Assembly: GCF_900103195.1 (NCBI RefSeq)
Contig: NZ_FMWU01000008.1
Coordinates: 148,955-212,954, forward strand
Direction of reading: 5' to 3'
DNA length: 64,000 nt
DNA from: Methylobacterium sp. UNC378MF
Lineage (GTDB): Bacteria > Pseudomonadota > Alphaproteobacteria > Rhizobiales > Beijerinckiaceae
The translations under genes and the position numbers were made by a program. Within the stretch, counting starts at the first letter, position 1. Each line of letters opens with the position of its first letter. Of this stretch, positions 17,501 through 26,584 are shown one piece after another. The notes beneath the pieces were generated by a model. The model made no database searches, had not been told where the DNA came from, and saw only the letters and a list, made by a program, of their open reading frames with translations.

Positions 17501-17525
17501 CTCGAATCGGCTGGCGACCCGGGTT

Positions 17526-18926
17526 TCAGAGCGACTTTAGGATCTGGTCGACGACCTTCTTGGCGTCGCCGAACAGCATCATGGTGTTGTCGCGGAAGAA
17601 CACCTCGTTCTCGACGCCCGCGTAGCCGGAGCCCATGCCACGCTTGATGAACAGCACGGTCTTGGCCTTCTCCACGTCCAGGATCGGCATGCCGTAGATC
17701 GGCGACGCCTTGTCGGTCTTGGCGGCCGGATTGGTGACGTCGTTGGCGCCGATCACGAAGGCGACGTCGGCCTGCGGGAACTCGCCGTTGATGTCCTCCA
17801 ACTCGAAGACCTCGTCGTAGGGCACGTTGGCCTCGGCCAGCAGCACGTTCATGTGGCCCGGCATGCGGCCCGCTACCGGATGGATGGCGTACTTCACGTC
17901 GACGCCCTCCTTCTTGAGCATGTCAGCCATCTCGCGGAGCGAGTGCTGTGCCTGGGCGACCGCCATGCCGTAGCCCGGCACGATGATGACCCGCTCGGCG
18001 TTCTTCATGATGTAGGCCGCATCGTCGGCCGAGCCCTGCTTGACCGGGCGCGTCTCGACCTGGCCGGATCCGGCCGCAGCGGTGGTGTCGCCGCCGAAGC
18101 CGCCGAGGATCACCGAGATGAACGACCGGTTCATCGCGTGGCACATGATGTAGGACAGGATCGCGCCCGATGAGCCCACCAGCGAGCCGGTGATGATCAG
18201 CGCGAGGTTGCCCAGGGTGAAGCCGATGCCGGCCGCCGCCCAGCCCGAGTAGGAGTTGAGCATCGACACGACCACCGGCATGTCGGCGCCGCCGATCGGG
18301 ATGATGATCAGGCCGCCGAGCACCAGCGACGCGATGACGATCAGCCAGAAGATCGCCTTCGATTCGGTGCCGATGAACAGCGCGATGAGGAGCACGAGTC
18401 CGGCGGCCAGGATCGCGTTGATCAGGTGGCGCTGGGGCAGCATGATCGGCTTGCCGGACATCCGCCCGTCGAGCTTGGCAAAAGCGATTACCGAGCCGGT
18501 GAACGTGATGGCGCCAATGGCGACGCCGAGTCCCATCTCGAACAGCGACTGCTTGTGGAAGTGGCCGTTCTCGATGATGCCGAAGGCCTGCGGCGCGTAG
18601 AGCGCGCCGGCCGCGACGAAGACTGCCGCGAGACCGACCAACGAGTGGAAGGCCGCAACGAGCTGCGGCATTGCGGTCATCGGTACGCGCTTGGCGATTA
18701 CCGCGCCGGCGCCGCCGCCGATGCCGAGGCCCAGAAGCACGAGGATCCAGGCGCCGGCACCAGTCGGCGGATGGCCGACCAGAGTGGTCAGGATCGCGAG
18801 CCCCATGCCGACCATTCCGTACAGGTTGCCCTGCCGGGAGGTGGTGGGGTGCGACAATCCCCGCAGCGCCATGATGAACAGGACGCCGGCGACGATGTAG
18901 AGAAGGGAGGAGACGTTCTCTGACAT
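17526..18926 (-). CDS. pntB: NAD(P) transhydrogenase subunit beta
   Basis: A 466-residue beta subunit of the proton-translocating transhydrogenase, which reduces NADP+ with NADH using the proton gradient. The N-terminal ~270 residues carry about nine membrane helices (LLYIVAGVLFIMALRGLSHP). The C-terminal domain III binds NADP(H): VIIVPGYGMAVAQAQHSLRE, IHPVAGRMPGHMNVLLAEAN, VIGANDVTNPAAK and FIKRGMGSGYAGVEN. It is third in pntAA-pntAB-pntB, starting 4 bp after pntAB. In a methylotroph-like organism it would supply NADPH for assimilation. Length and motifs are full and normal. Confidence 0.96.
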   Translation of the reverse strand: MSENVSSLLYIVAGVLFIMALRGLSHPTTSRQGNLYGMVGMGLAILTTLVGHPPTGAGAWILVLLGLGIGGGAGAVIAKRVPMTAMPQLVAAFHSLVGLAAVFVAAGALYAPQAFGIIENGHFHKQSLFEMGLGVAIGAITFTGSVIAFAKLDGRMSGKPIMLPQRHLINAILAAGLVLLIALFIGTESKAIFWLIVIASLVLGGLIIIPIGGADMPVVVSMLNSYSGWAAAGIGFTLGNLALIITGSLVGSSGAILSYIMCHAMNRSFISVILGGFGGDTTAAAGSGQVETRPVKQGSADDAAYIMKNAERVIIVPGYGMAVAQAQHSLREMADMLKKEGVDVKYAIHPVAGRMPGHMNVLLAEANVPYDEVFELEDINGEFPQADVAFVIGANDVTNPAAKTDKASPIYGMPILDVEKAKTVLFIKRGMGSGYAGVENEVFFRDNTMMLFGDAKKVVDQILKSL

Positions 18927-18930
18927 CCGC

Positions 18931-19386
18931 TCAGCCCTTCTTCTTGTACATGCCGAGCATGCGCTGCGTGACGAGGAAGCCGCCGAAGATATTGACGCTG
19001 GCGAGCACGATGCCGATGAAGCCGAAGAACCGGGCGAGGCCGGTGCCCTTCTCGATCAGCGGGACGCCGACCGCGAGGATCGCTCCGACGATGATCACCG
19101 AGGAGATTGCGTTGGTGACCGACATCAGCGGCGTGTGGAGCGCCGGGGTCACCGACCAGACCACGTAGTAGCCGACGAAGATCGCCAGCACGAAGATCGC
19201 GAGGCGGAATACCGTGGGATCGACCGCGCCGCCTGTGGCCGCGCTCAGTCCGTGACCCATGCCGTCGGCGATGACCTGGGCCTGATCGGCGGCGTTGCGC
19301 GCCACCGCGGCCGCGGCCCGGGCGGCGTCGGCCAGCACGCGCGCCTGATCGGCCGCCTGATCGGGAGGGACGATGACGTTTGCCAT
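18931..19386 (-). CDS. pntAB: NAD(P) transhydrogenase subunit alpha, membrane part
   Basis: A 151-residue protein corresponding to the C-terminal membrane domain of E. coli PntA, here a separate gene. The C-terminal ~90 residues hold three to four membrane helices ([58 protein letters not shown]). The N-terminal ~60 residues are Ala/Asp-rich and variable. It sits between pntAA and pntB, and the three-gene split is usual for alphaproteobacteria. Confidence 0.94.
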   Translation of the reverse strand: MANVIVPPDQAADQARVLADAARAAAAVARNAADQAQVIADGMGHGLSAATGGAVDPTVFRLAIFVLAIFVGYYVVWSVTPALHTPLMSVTNAISSVIIVGAILAVGVPLIEKGTGLARFFGFIGIVLASVNIFGGFLVTQRMLGMYKKKG

Positions 19387-19410
19387 TCTGCTACTCCTCT
19401 CGGCCGGGCT

Positions 19411-20640
19411 TCACTGCGCGCCCGTTGGGGTGGCCGTGCCGGACGCCGTGTTGGCCTCCGACTTGGCCAGCCCCACGGAAGCGGCTTCCGAGGCTGCGCC
19501 ATCGGTCTTGGGCTGGAAGGATGTGTGGACGACCGACCCACCGCGGGTGAGGTTCGTGGCCTTCACCAGCTCGTCGTCCCAGTTGATGGCCAGCGCCTTC
19601 GACTCCTTGTCGATCAAGGTCTCGACGAAAGCGTAGAGGTTGCGGGCGTACAGACTCGATGCCGTAGCCGCGAGCCGGCCCGGGACGTTCACGTGGCCGA
19701 CGATTTTCACGCCGCGATCGTTCGTCACGACTTCGCCGGCCTTGGCGCCGGCGACGTTACCCCCCCGCTCCACCGCGAGATCCACGAGGACGGAACCCGG
19801 CTTCATCGACGCCACCATCTCCTCGGAGACGAGCTTCGGCGCCGGGCGGCCGGGAATCAGCGCCGTCGTGATGACGATGTCCTGCTTGGCAATGTGGCCC
19901 TTGACCAACTCCGCCTGCTTCTTCTGGTACTCGGCCGACATTTCCTTGGCGTAGCCGCCCGCGGTCTCAGCCTGCTTGAATTCGTCATCCTCGACGGCGA
20001 CGAACTTGGCACCGAGCGATTCGACCTGCTCCTTCGTGGCGGGCCGAACGTCTGTGGCGGTCACGACCGCGCCGAGGCGGCGAGCGGTGGCGATGGCCTG
20101 CAGGCCGGCGACGCCGACGCCCATGACGAAGACGCGCGCGGCCGGCACGGTGCCGGCGGCGGTCATCATCATCGGCATGGCCCGGCCATACTCGGCGGCG
20201 CCGTCGACCACCGCGCGGTAGCCCGCGAGATTTGCCTGAGAGGACAGGACGTCCATCACCTGCGCGCGGGTGATGCGGGGCATCAGCTCCATGGCGAACC
20301 CGTCGATGCCGGCCGCGGCCATCGCCTGGAGCGCAGCCTCGTTGCCATAGGGGTCCATGATCGCGACCACGGTGGCGCCGCGCTTGAACTGCGGCAGCTC
20401 CTCGGCGCTCGGGCGCCGGACCTTGAGCACGAGGTCGGCATCCCCGACGGCGTCGGCGGCGCTCCCGGCGATGCTGGCACCGGCCGCCTCGTACTCGGCG
20501 TCCAGGATGCCGGCCTTCCGGCCGGCACCGGACTGCACCACGACGTCGGCCCCGAGAGACTTGAACTTCTTGACGGTCTCAGGAACCGCGGCGACGCGCG
20601 GCTCCGCGGAGTCCGTCTCGGACAGCACAGCGATGCGCAT
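19411..20640 (-). CDS. pntAA: NAD(P) transhydrogenase subunit alpha, NAD-binding part
   Basis: A 409-residue soluble domain I of transhydrogenase, which binds NAD(H). It starts MRIAVLSETDSAEPRVAAVP and carries the alanine-dehydrogenase/PntA fold with the Rossmann loop VFVMGVGVAGLQAIATARRL, the mobile-loop region (LIPGRPAPKLVSEEMV) and SVLVDLAVERGGN. It is first in the pnt operon, and the 207-bp gap upstream should contain the promoter. The C-terminal ~25 residues are a low-complexity Ala/Ser/Thr linker. Confidence 0.96.
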   Translation of the reverse strand: MRIAVLSETDSAEPRVAAVPETVKKFKSLGADVVVQSGAGRKAGILDAEYEAAGASIAGSAADAVGDADLVLKVRRPSAEELPQFKRGATVVAIMDPYGNEAALQAMAAAGIDGFAMELMPRITRAQVMDVLSSQANLAGYRAVVDGAAEYGRAMPMMMTAAGTVPAARVFVMGVGVAGLQAIATARRLGAVVTATDVRPATKEQVESLGAKFVAVEDDEFKQAETAGGYAKEMSAEYQKKQAELVKGHIAKQDIVITTALIPGRPAPKLVSEEMVASMKPGSVLVDLAVERGGNVAGAKAGEVVTNDRGVKIVGHVNVPGRLAATASSLYARNLYAFVETLIDKESKALAINWDDELVKATNLTRGGSVVHTSFQPKTDGAASEAASVGLAKSEANTASGTATPTGAQ

Positions 20641-20847
20641 GCGATGATTCCCTTGGAAAAGCTCGGCCTTCGAATGCGCGAAACGGCGACGCTTTTCGAG
20701 AGGCGGATCTACGATACCGCGTTGGAAGCGGCCGGAATGTAACTTGCGCTCAATTTAATTGGCCACAATGCGACGGCGGCCCACTCGCTCGTCGCGGGCG
20801 GGCTCATCATCGACCGGCGATCGGCGCAGGACCGTCCGGGCTCCGCC

Positions 20848-21141
20848 TCAGGCGAAGAAAAGATACAGGATGAGGAGGATGGCGACGACAAGCGGGCCCT
20901 TCCAGCCTACGGCTGGTGCCAGCGCTCCCACGGCGCCTGCCGCTCCTGACACGATCACGCCGACGATGGCCAGCATCCAGGCTTCGCGAATTCCACCAAT
21001 GGCGAGGGCGAGCACCCAGCAGATGACAACGCCGGTAGCGATTTCGACGAACCGAACGAATCCGCGATAGGTCTGCTCGTGAGTCCTCGCGTCCATTGCC
21101 GGGCTGTAGGTGTGCCCGGCCACCGTGTCACTCTCGGCCAT
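20848..21141 (-). CDS. aa3-type cytochrome c oxidase subunit IV-like protein
   Basis: A 97-residue protein with the small bacterial aa3 oxidase subunit IV signature: DARTHEQTYRGFVRFVEIAT runs into a first membrane helix (GVVICWVLALAIGG). Two more hydrophobic segments follow (AWMLAIVGVIVSGAAGAVGA, WKGPLVVAILLILYLFFA). The family core starts near residue 16, so an internal Met at that point is a possible start. In Rhizobiales this gene is often upstream of pntAA, as here. It would be an accessory subunit of the terminal oxidase; no other oxidase genes are nearby. Confidence 0.85.
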   Translation of the reverse strand: MAESDTVAGHTYSPAMDARTHEQTYRGFVRFVEIATGVVICWVLALAIGGIREAWMLAIVGVIVSGAAGAVGALAPAVGWKGPLVVAILLILYLFFA

Positions 21142-21263
21142 CGTGCGCTCGTTTCCCTAAGACGCGACTTCTTGCGGTCACGGTCGGATGTAGCTCAAGC
21201 GTTTACCTGCCGCAATCGGACGCACGCAAGTTGATCGCTCTCTCGATGGATCTTCGCGCGCCC

Positions 21264-22625
21264 TCAGGATGGTTTCGGCAAACCGGCTTCGTCGAGAGCC
21301 CGGCCCTGGCGATTCGCGAGTTCGTCCAGCGAGAAATGCTCGATCTCGGCCTCGAACAACCGGTGATAGTTGAGTTCTGACCTGAGGTGGAGAAACACCG
21401 CGCCGAGGCCGACTGCAGCGCGATCCATGAACACGAATTCCTGCGGGACGGTCACGGGCCCCCGCTCCTTCAGAGCCTGGTGGACCTGGAAGGCCTGTCG
21501 GCGACCATACTCACCCGGCTTTACGCCGTCCGCCACGGTACGGGTTCGGTCCTCCAGCAGTGGCCCGTAGATGAAGCGGGCCCAGATGTTCAGGATCTCG
21601 ATCTTCTCTTTGTCGAGGTCTCTGAAGCCCCACACCTCGTAGGCATGAACGATTCGGGCGTCGTCGTTCTCCAGAAGGCCGCGATAGAGGTCCACAACGC
21701 CGCCGACGAAGCGCGGATGGAAGATGCGGACGCAGCCGTAATCGAGAAGATTGATTCCAGCGGCCTCGCCCGCATCCGAGAAGACGGTGTAATTGCCGAG
21801 ATGCGGGTCGCCGTGGATCACCGCCGCCCGGCTGAATGGGTGCCACCACGCCTTGAACATCGCCTGAGCGATCCGGTTGCGCACCTCGACGGGTTCGTCG
21901 GCGAAGCCGAGGATCTTGTCACCGTCGAGCCAGCCCAGGGTCAGGAGGCGCTTGGTGGACAGATCCGGATAGACGCGCGGCACGCGCACGGGCGCGATAT
22001 CCTTCAGAACCGCCGCGTAGAGGGCCGCGTGCTTGGCCTCGCGTTGATAGTCGAGTTCTTCGCGCACCCGGGCGCCGATCTCCTTCGCGATCTCGCGCGT
22101 GTCGAGCCACGAGTTCATCCGGCGGTGAAGCGCGAAGGCGACCTCCAGCTGCTTCAGGTCAGCCTCCACGGCCGACTGCATGTCCGGGTATTGGAGCTTG
22201 CAGGCGAGCCGGTCGCCATCCTTGGTCGTCGCCCGGTGAACCTGCCCCAGTGAGGCGGCCGCCGCGGGCTTCAGGTCGAAGCTGCCGAATCGTTCCTGCC
22301 AGCCGGCGCCCAGCTCCGATTGCATGCGGCGCCGGACGAAGGCTGCACCCATGGGTGGCGCGTCGGCCTGCAGCTTCTGCAGCTCGGCGGCATATTCGGG
22401 TGGCAGGAGGTCCGGAACGGTGGCCAGCAACTGCGCCACCTTCATGATCGGGCCCTTCAGACCGCCCAAGGCCTGAGCGAGCGCGGCCGCATTGGTCGTG
22501 CCCTCCTTGCCGAACAGACGGGACATGGCCATGCGGGCGGCAACGCCACCGACATTGGCGCCCACGCTGGCGTAGCGCCCGGCGCGGGCGGAGAAGCGGT
22601 TGGCTTCGCGGTCGGTCTCGGCCAT
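21264..22625 (-). CDS. ABC1/UbiB-family atypical kinase
   Basis: A 453-residue ABC1 (ADCK/UbiB) protein-kinase-like protein. Visible motifs are the KxGQ region, here IMKVAQLLATVPDLLPPEYA with Ala in place of Gly; the Ala-rich loop AAAASLGQVHRATTKDG; the ERE-like YQREAKHAALY; the catalytic VIHGDPHLGNY; and the metal-binding NLLDYGCVRIFHP. No membrane helix is evident. Relatives act on quinone lipids or coenzyme Q biosynthesis, often as ATPases, but this subgroup has no proven substrate. It stands alone, with pepF upstream on the same strand about 100 bp away. Confidence 0.88.
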   Translation of the reverse strand: MAETDREANRFSARAGRYASVGANVGGVAARMAMSRLFGKEGTTNAAALAQALGGLKGPIMKVAQLLATVPDLLPPEYAAELQKLQADAPPMGAAFVRRRMQSELGAGWQERFGSFDLKPAAAASLGQVHRATTKDGDRLACKLQYPDMQSAVEADLKQLEVAFALHRRMNSWLDTREIAKEIGARVREELDYQREAKHAALYAAVLKDIAPVRVPRVYPDLSTKRLLTLGWLDGDKILGFADEPVEVRNRIAQAMFKAWWHPFSRAAVIHGDPHLGNYTVFSDAGEAAGINLLDYGCVRIFHPRFVGGVVDLYRGLLENDDARIVHAYEVWGFRDLDKEKIEILNIWARFIYGPLLEDRTRTVADGVKPGEYGRRQAFQVHQALKERGPVTVPQEFVFMDRAAVGLGAVFLHLRSELNYHRLFEAEIEHFSLDELANRQGRALDEAGLPKPS

Positions 22626-22733
22626 CTCTCGATCTGCTTGTCTGGTGATGATCCGCAGATAAGCCGCCCCCAGCCGCGAACCAGGGGTGTGGGTCCCTGC
22701 GCCGCGGGCGGGCCGAGCCGACGGTGGCGTCCG

Positions 22734-24605
22734 TCAGGCCTGACCTTCCAAGCCCTCCAGTTCGGCGATCATCCCTTCGATCATCCCGAGCCCGATCTGC
22801 CAGAAGTCCGGATGCTTGGCGTCGAGGCCGAAGGGGGCAAGGAGCTCGCCGTAGGGCTTCGAGCCGCCGGCCGAGAGCAGCGCGAAGTAGCGGTCCACAA
22901 AGCCCTCCTCGGCCCGGGCGTAGACACCGTAGAGCGAGTTCACGAGGCAGTCGCCGAACGCGTAGGCGTAGACGTAGAACGGCGAGTGGATGAAGTGGGG
23001 GATATAGGCCCAGAACGGCTCGTAGTCGGAATCCAGCGTGATGGCCGGACCGAGCGATTCCGCCTGTACCGACAGCCACAGCGCATTGATCTGCTCGGTA
23101 GTCAATTCGCCCTTAGCGCGGGCAAGATGGACCTTCCGCTCGAACGAATAGAAGGCGATCTGGCGGACCACCGTGTTGATCATGTCCTCGACCTTGGCGG
23201 CGAGCATCGCCCGACGCTGAGTCGTGTCGGTCGTGGCGGCGAGCAGCTTGCGGAAGGTCAGCATTTCACCGAACACGCTCGCGGTCTCGGCGAGGGTCAG
23301 AGGCGTCGGAGCCATCAGCGCGCCGTTCGGTCCGGCCAGCACTTGGTGGACGCCGTGGCCCAGTTCGTGCGCGAGCGTCATGACGTCCCGCGGCTTACCC
23401 TGGTAGTTGACCAGGACGTAAGGATGCACCGAGGGCACGGTCGGGTGTGCAAAGGCGCCGGGCGCCTTGCCGGGGCGGGTCGGCGCGTCGATCCAGCGCT
23501 CGTCGAAGAAGCGCTTCGCGATGCCCGCCATCTTCGGTGAGAACGCGTCGTAGGCGGAGAGCACCGTGTCGCGGGCCTCGGTCCAAGGAATTGTGCGCTG
23601 CTCGACCTTCGGCAACGGCGCGTTGCGGTCCCAGTACGGCAGCGCCTCCTGTCCGAACCACTTGGCCTTCAACGTATAATAGCGGTGAGACAGGCGCGGA
23701 TAGGCGGCCCGGACCGCGTCGACGAGAGCCTCCACGACCTCGGGTTCGACCCGATTCGACAGGTGGCGGGCATCGGCGACATCCTTGAAGCCGCGCCAGC
23801 GGTCGGAGATCTCCTTGTCCTTCGCCAGCGTGTTGGTGATGAGCGTGAACACGCGCAGATGGCTGCGCAGAACCCCGCTGATCGCGCCAGCCGCCTCCTT
23901 GCGGACGGCGCCGTCTGGGTCCTGAAGCTTGTTGAGGGTCGGCTCGAGCGGCATCTCCTCGCCCTGCACGGTAAAGCGCAGGGACGCGATCGTCTCGTTG
24001 AACAGCCGGTCCCAGGCGGCGTTGGACGTGACCGACTTCTCGAGGAACAGCTTCTCGGTGCGGTCGTCGAGCTGGTGCGGCTTCTCCCGCCGCAAATCCT
24101 CGATCCAGGGCGCGTAGCTGGCGAGTGGACCCTCGGCCATCGCGGCGTTCATCGCCGCGTCGTCGACACGATTCAGCTCCAGAGCGAAGAACAACAGGTC
24201 CGCGGAGGCACCGGTCAGCCGCTCGCGCGTGTCGCCGTAGAACTTGGCCCGCGCCTCGTCGGTTGTGTCGCCGGAATAGACGAGACCCGCGAAGGACATC
24301 AGCTTGCCCAGCAGATCCTCGATCCCCTCATAGGCTTGCACCGCCTCCGCCAGCCGCGCGGACGCGTCCGGATCGGCGGCCAATTCAACGACGCGGCCGG
24401 CATAGGTTTCGGAGAACCGTCGGCACTCCTCCTCGGCGCGGGTCATGTCGCCGGAGAATTTGGGATCATCGAGGCCGGAATAGAGATCCGTGAGATCCCA
24501 TTCCGGAAGATGGCCGAGGTCGGCAGCCTTCGCGGCGGCGCGCGCGGCACTCACGCCCTCCGGCAGACGGACAGTCACCGGCGAGGCGGTGTGGCTCGGC
24601 ATCAT
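22734..24605 (-). CDS. pepF: M3-family oligoendopeptidase (PepF/M3)
   Basis: A zinc metallopeptidase of the M3 family, about 623 residues, predicted to cut cytosolic oligopeptides. The zinc motif MTLAHELGHGVHQVLAG is intact, with the downstream Glu ligand in TLAETASVFGEMLTF. The C-terminal PepF signatures YEPFWAYIPHFIHSPFYVYA and AFGDCLVNSLYGVY are present. I prefer the ATG at 24605 because AGGAGAGG lies ten bases upstream. A TTG at 24614 would be too close to that site. There is no signal peptide. It is a single gene between the ABC1 kinase and a divergent response regulator. Confidence 0.92.
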   Translation of the reverse strand: MMPSHTASPVTVRLPEGVSAARAAAKAADLGHLPEWDLTDLYSGLDDPKFSGDMTRAEEECRRFSETYAGRVVELAADPDASARLAEAVQAYEGIEDLLGKLMSFAGLVYSGDTTDEARAKFYGDTRERLTGASADLLFFALELNRVDDAAMNAAMAEGPLASYAPWIEDLRREKPHQLDDRTEKLFLEKSVTSNAAWDRLFNETIASLRFTVQGEEMPLEPTLNKLQDPDGAVRKEAAGAISGVLRSHLRVFTLITNTLAKDKEISDRWRGFKDVADARHLSNRVEPEVVEALVDAVRAAYPRLSHRYYTLKAKWFGQEALPYWDRNAPLPKVEQRTIPWTEARDTVLSAYDAFSPKMAGIAKRFFDERWIDAPTRPGKAPGAFAHPTVPSVHPYVLVNYQGKPRDVMTLAHELGHGVHQVLAGPNGALMAPTPLTLAETASVFGEMLTFRKLLAATTDTTQRRAMLAAKVEDMINTVVRQIAFYSFERKVHLARAKGELTTEQINALWLSVQAESLGPAITLDSDYEPFWAYIPHFIHSPFYVYAYAFGDCLVNSLYGVYARAEEGFVDRYFALLSAGGSKPYGELLAPFGLDAKHPDFWQIGLGMIEGMIAELEGLEGQA

Positions 24606-24854
24606 GTCGTGCAATCCTCTCCTGGGGCATCCGGCCCGTACCCTGATATCGAGCGTGCCGCCACGCGTTCAACGCGGTTGGCCGATCGCAGTCCCGCGCA
24701 ATCGCAGACGCCGGGATGCAAACGTCGTTAAGCGGCACTTTACGTCTGTGGGTCACCCTACGGCTCGAAACGAAACACTCGCCGAATCGGAGCCCGCGGC
24801 CGGGTCGACCCCGCGTCGCGTGTCCGGTCTTCGTGCGCCGTTCAGGGAGCCGCC

Positions 24855-26339
24855 ATGTCTGCCACCGTGCTCATCGTGGATGACGATCCGGTCCAGCGGC
24901 GCCTTGCCGAGGCGGCCGTGCGTCGCTTCGGCTTCGAGCCCCGGGTCGCAGAAACGGGCGCGGAGGCGCTGACCATGCTGAGATCCGAGGGGGCGGATGT
25001 CGTGCTCCTCGATCTCGTCATGCCGGGTCTCGATGGGTTGGGCGTGCTGGCCGAGATGCGCAAGAGCGGTCTTGCCACGCCGGTCATCGTCCAGACCTCA
25101 AACGGCTCCATCGACACGGTGGTCAACGCCATGCGGGCGGGCGCCGTGGATTTCGTGGTCAAGCCGGCGGGCGCGGAGCGGCTGCAGGTCTCGATCAAGA
25201 ATGCCCTGCGGGTCGACACACTGGAGGAGGAGGTGCGCCGCATGCGCCGCCGGGCCTCCGGCGCGCTGACCTTCAAGGACCTGACCTCCAAGAGCCCCGA
25301 CATGGAGCGGGTCATCCGCCTCGCCGAGCGGGCTGCGAAGTCGAACATCCCGGTCCTGATCGAGGGTGAATCCGGCGTCGGCAAGGAGGTTCTGGCCCGC
25401 GCGATCCAGGGCTCGGGCGACCGGCGCGGCAAGCCGTTCGTGACGGTCAATTGCGGAGCGATCCCCGAGAACCTCGTGGAGTCGACTCTGTTCGGTCACG
25501 AGAAGGGCGCGTTCACCGGCGCCACCGAGAAGCACGCGGGCAAGTTCGTCGAGGCGTCGGGCGGCACGCTGTTCCTCGACGAGATCGGGGAGCTGCCTCT
25601 GGACGCGCAGGTGAAGCTTCTCCGCGCCCTCCAAGAGGGCGAGGTCGACCCCGTTGGCGGCAAGCGCTCGGTCCGGGTGGACATCCGCCTCGTCTCGGCC
25701 ACGAACCGGTCGCTGCTCGACCTCGTCAAACAGGGCAAGTTCCGCGAGGACCTCTATTACCGTCTGAACGTCTTCCCGATGACCTTGCCGCCGCTCCGGG
25801 CGCGCCGCGAGGATATCCCGGATCTCGTGCGCTCGTTCTGTGCGCGCTTCTCAGCCGAAGAAGGGAAGCGGGTGCGGGCCATCACCCCGGAGGCGATGGC
25901 CCTGCTCACGCGCTACCCCTGGCCGGGCAACGTGAGGCAGCTGGAGAACGCGCTGTTCCGCGCCGTCGTGCTCGCGGACGGCGACGAGTTGACCGTGGCC
26001 GAATTCCCCCAGATCGCCGCACAGGTGGAAGGCTTCGACGTGCGGATTCCGGCGGCGCCGATCCAGCCGCAGATGCCGGCCTACGCCCCCGAGCCGGTTC
26101 GCGAAATCGTCCGCGTGGAAGTGCGCGACCCCCACGCCATGTCCCTCGTGGCCGAGGAGACCGGCGAGATGAAGCCGATGGATGTTCTGGAGGCGGAGAT
26201 CATCCGGTTCGCGCTCCAGTTCTATCGCCAGCGGATGTCGGAGGTCTCGCGCCGCCTCGGCATCGGGCGCTCCACCCTCTATCGCAAGCTCAAGGATCTG
26301 GGCCTCGAGGACGACGCTAAAACCGAGGACGCCGCTTGA
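24855..26339 (+). CDS. Sigma-54-dependent response regulator (NtrC family)
   Basis: A 494-residue activator. It has a receiver with DDD at 9-11 and phospho-Asp53 in VVLLDLVMPGLDG, and an AAA+ domain with Walker A GESGVGKE at 171-178, the sigma-54-contacting GAFTGA at 218-223 and Walker B GGTLFLDEIGELP. At the C-terminus is a Fis-type HTH (MSEVSRRLGIGRSTLYRKLK). All residues for phosphorylation, ATP hydrolysis and sigma-54 opening are present. A linker of about 90 residues between AAA+ and HTH is Pro-rich. No kinase gene is adjacent, so its partner is elsewhere. The ATG at 24855 follows GGGAG. Confidence 0.93.
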   Translation: MSATVLIVDDDPVQRRLAEAAVRRFGFEPRVAETGAEALTMLRSEGADVVLLDLVMPGLDGLGVLAEMRKSGLATPVIVQTSNGSIDTVVNAMRAGAVDFVVKPAGAERLQVSIKNALRVDTLEEEVRRMRRRASGALTFKDLTSKSPDMERVIRLAERAAKSNIPVLIEGESGVGKEVLARAIQGSGDRRGKPFVTVNCGAIPENLVESTLFGHEKGAFTGATEKHAGKFVEASGGTLFLDEIGELPLDAQVKLLRALQEGEVDPVGGKRSVRVDIRLVSATNRSLLDLVKQGKFREDLYYRLNVFPMTLPPLRARREDIPDLVRSFCARFSAEEGKRVRAITPEAMALLTRYPWPGNVRQLENALFRAVVLADGDELTVAEFPQIAAQVEGFDVRIPAAPIQPQMPAYAPEPVREIVRVEVRDPHAMSLVAEETGEMKPMDVLEAEIIRFALQFYRQRMSEVSRRLGIGRSTLYRKLKDLGLEDDAKTEDAA

Positions 26340-26584
26340 TCGAGCGGCAGGTGCGCTAACGCACCCGTCTCCTTCGATTGGCCAGGCGTCGGGAAAACTC
26401 CGGCCTTGCTGCACACTTTCGGCGAGTGATTAGGCAAATCATAAGCCGGGTAGCATTGAAATTGACACATTCGTCTGCACGACCAAGGTTTTATTCGCGA
26501 CGACTGTGGTTGCTGAAAGCCACGCTTGCGCGGATAATCACAATCTGAGCGTGCGGTCCTGCCGCCGCACCCCGGGAGATCACG

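Noticed and set aside
15984..17540. 518-codon plus-strand frame opposite recJ
   Set aside because: It is antisense to a clear RecJ, with no ribosome site and a His/Arg/Gly-rich translation typical of high-GC shadow frames.
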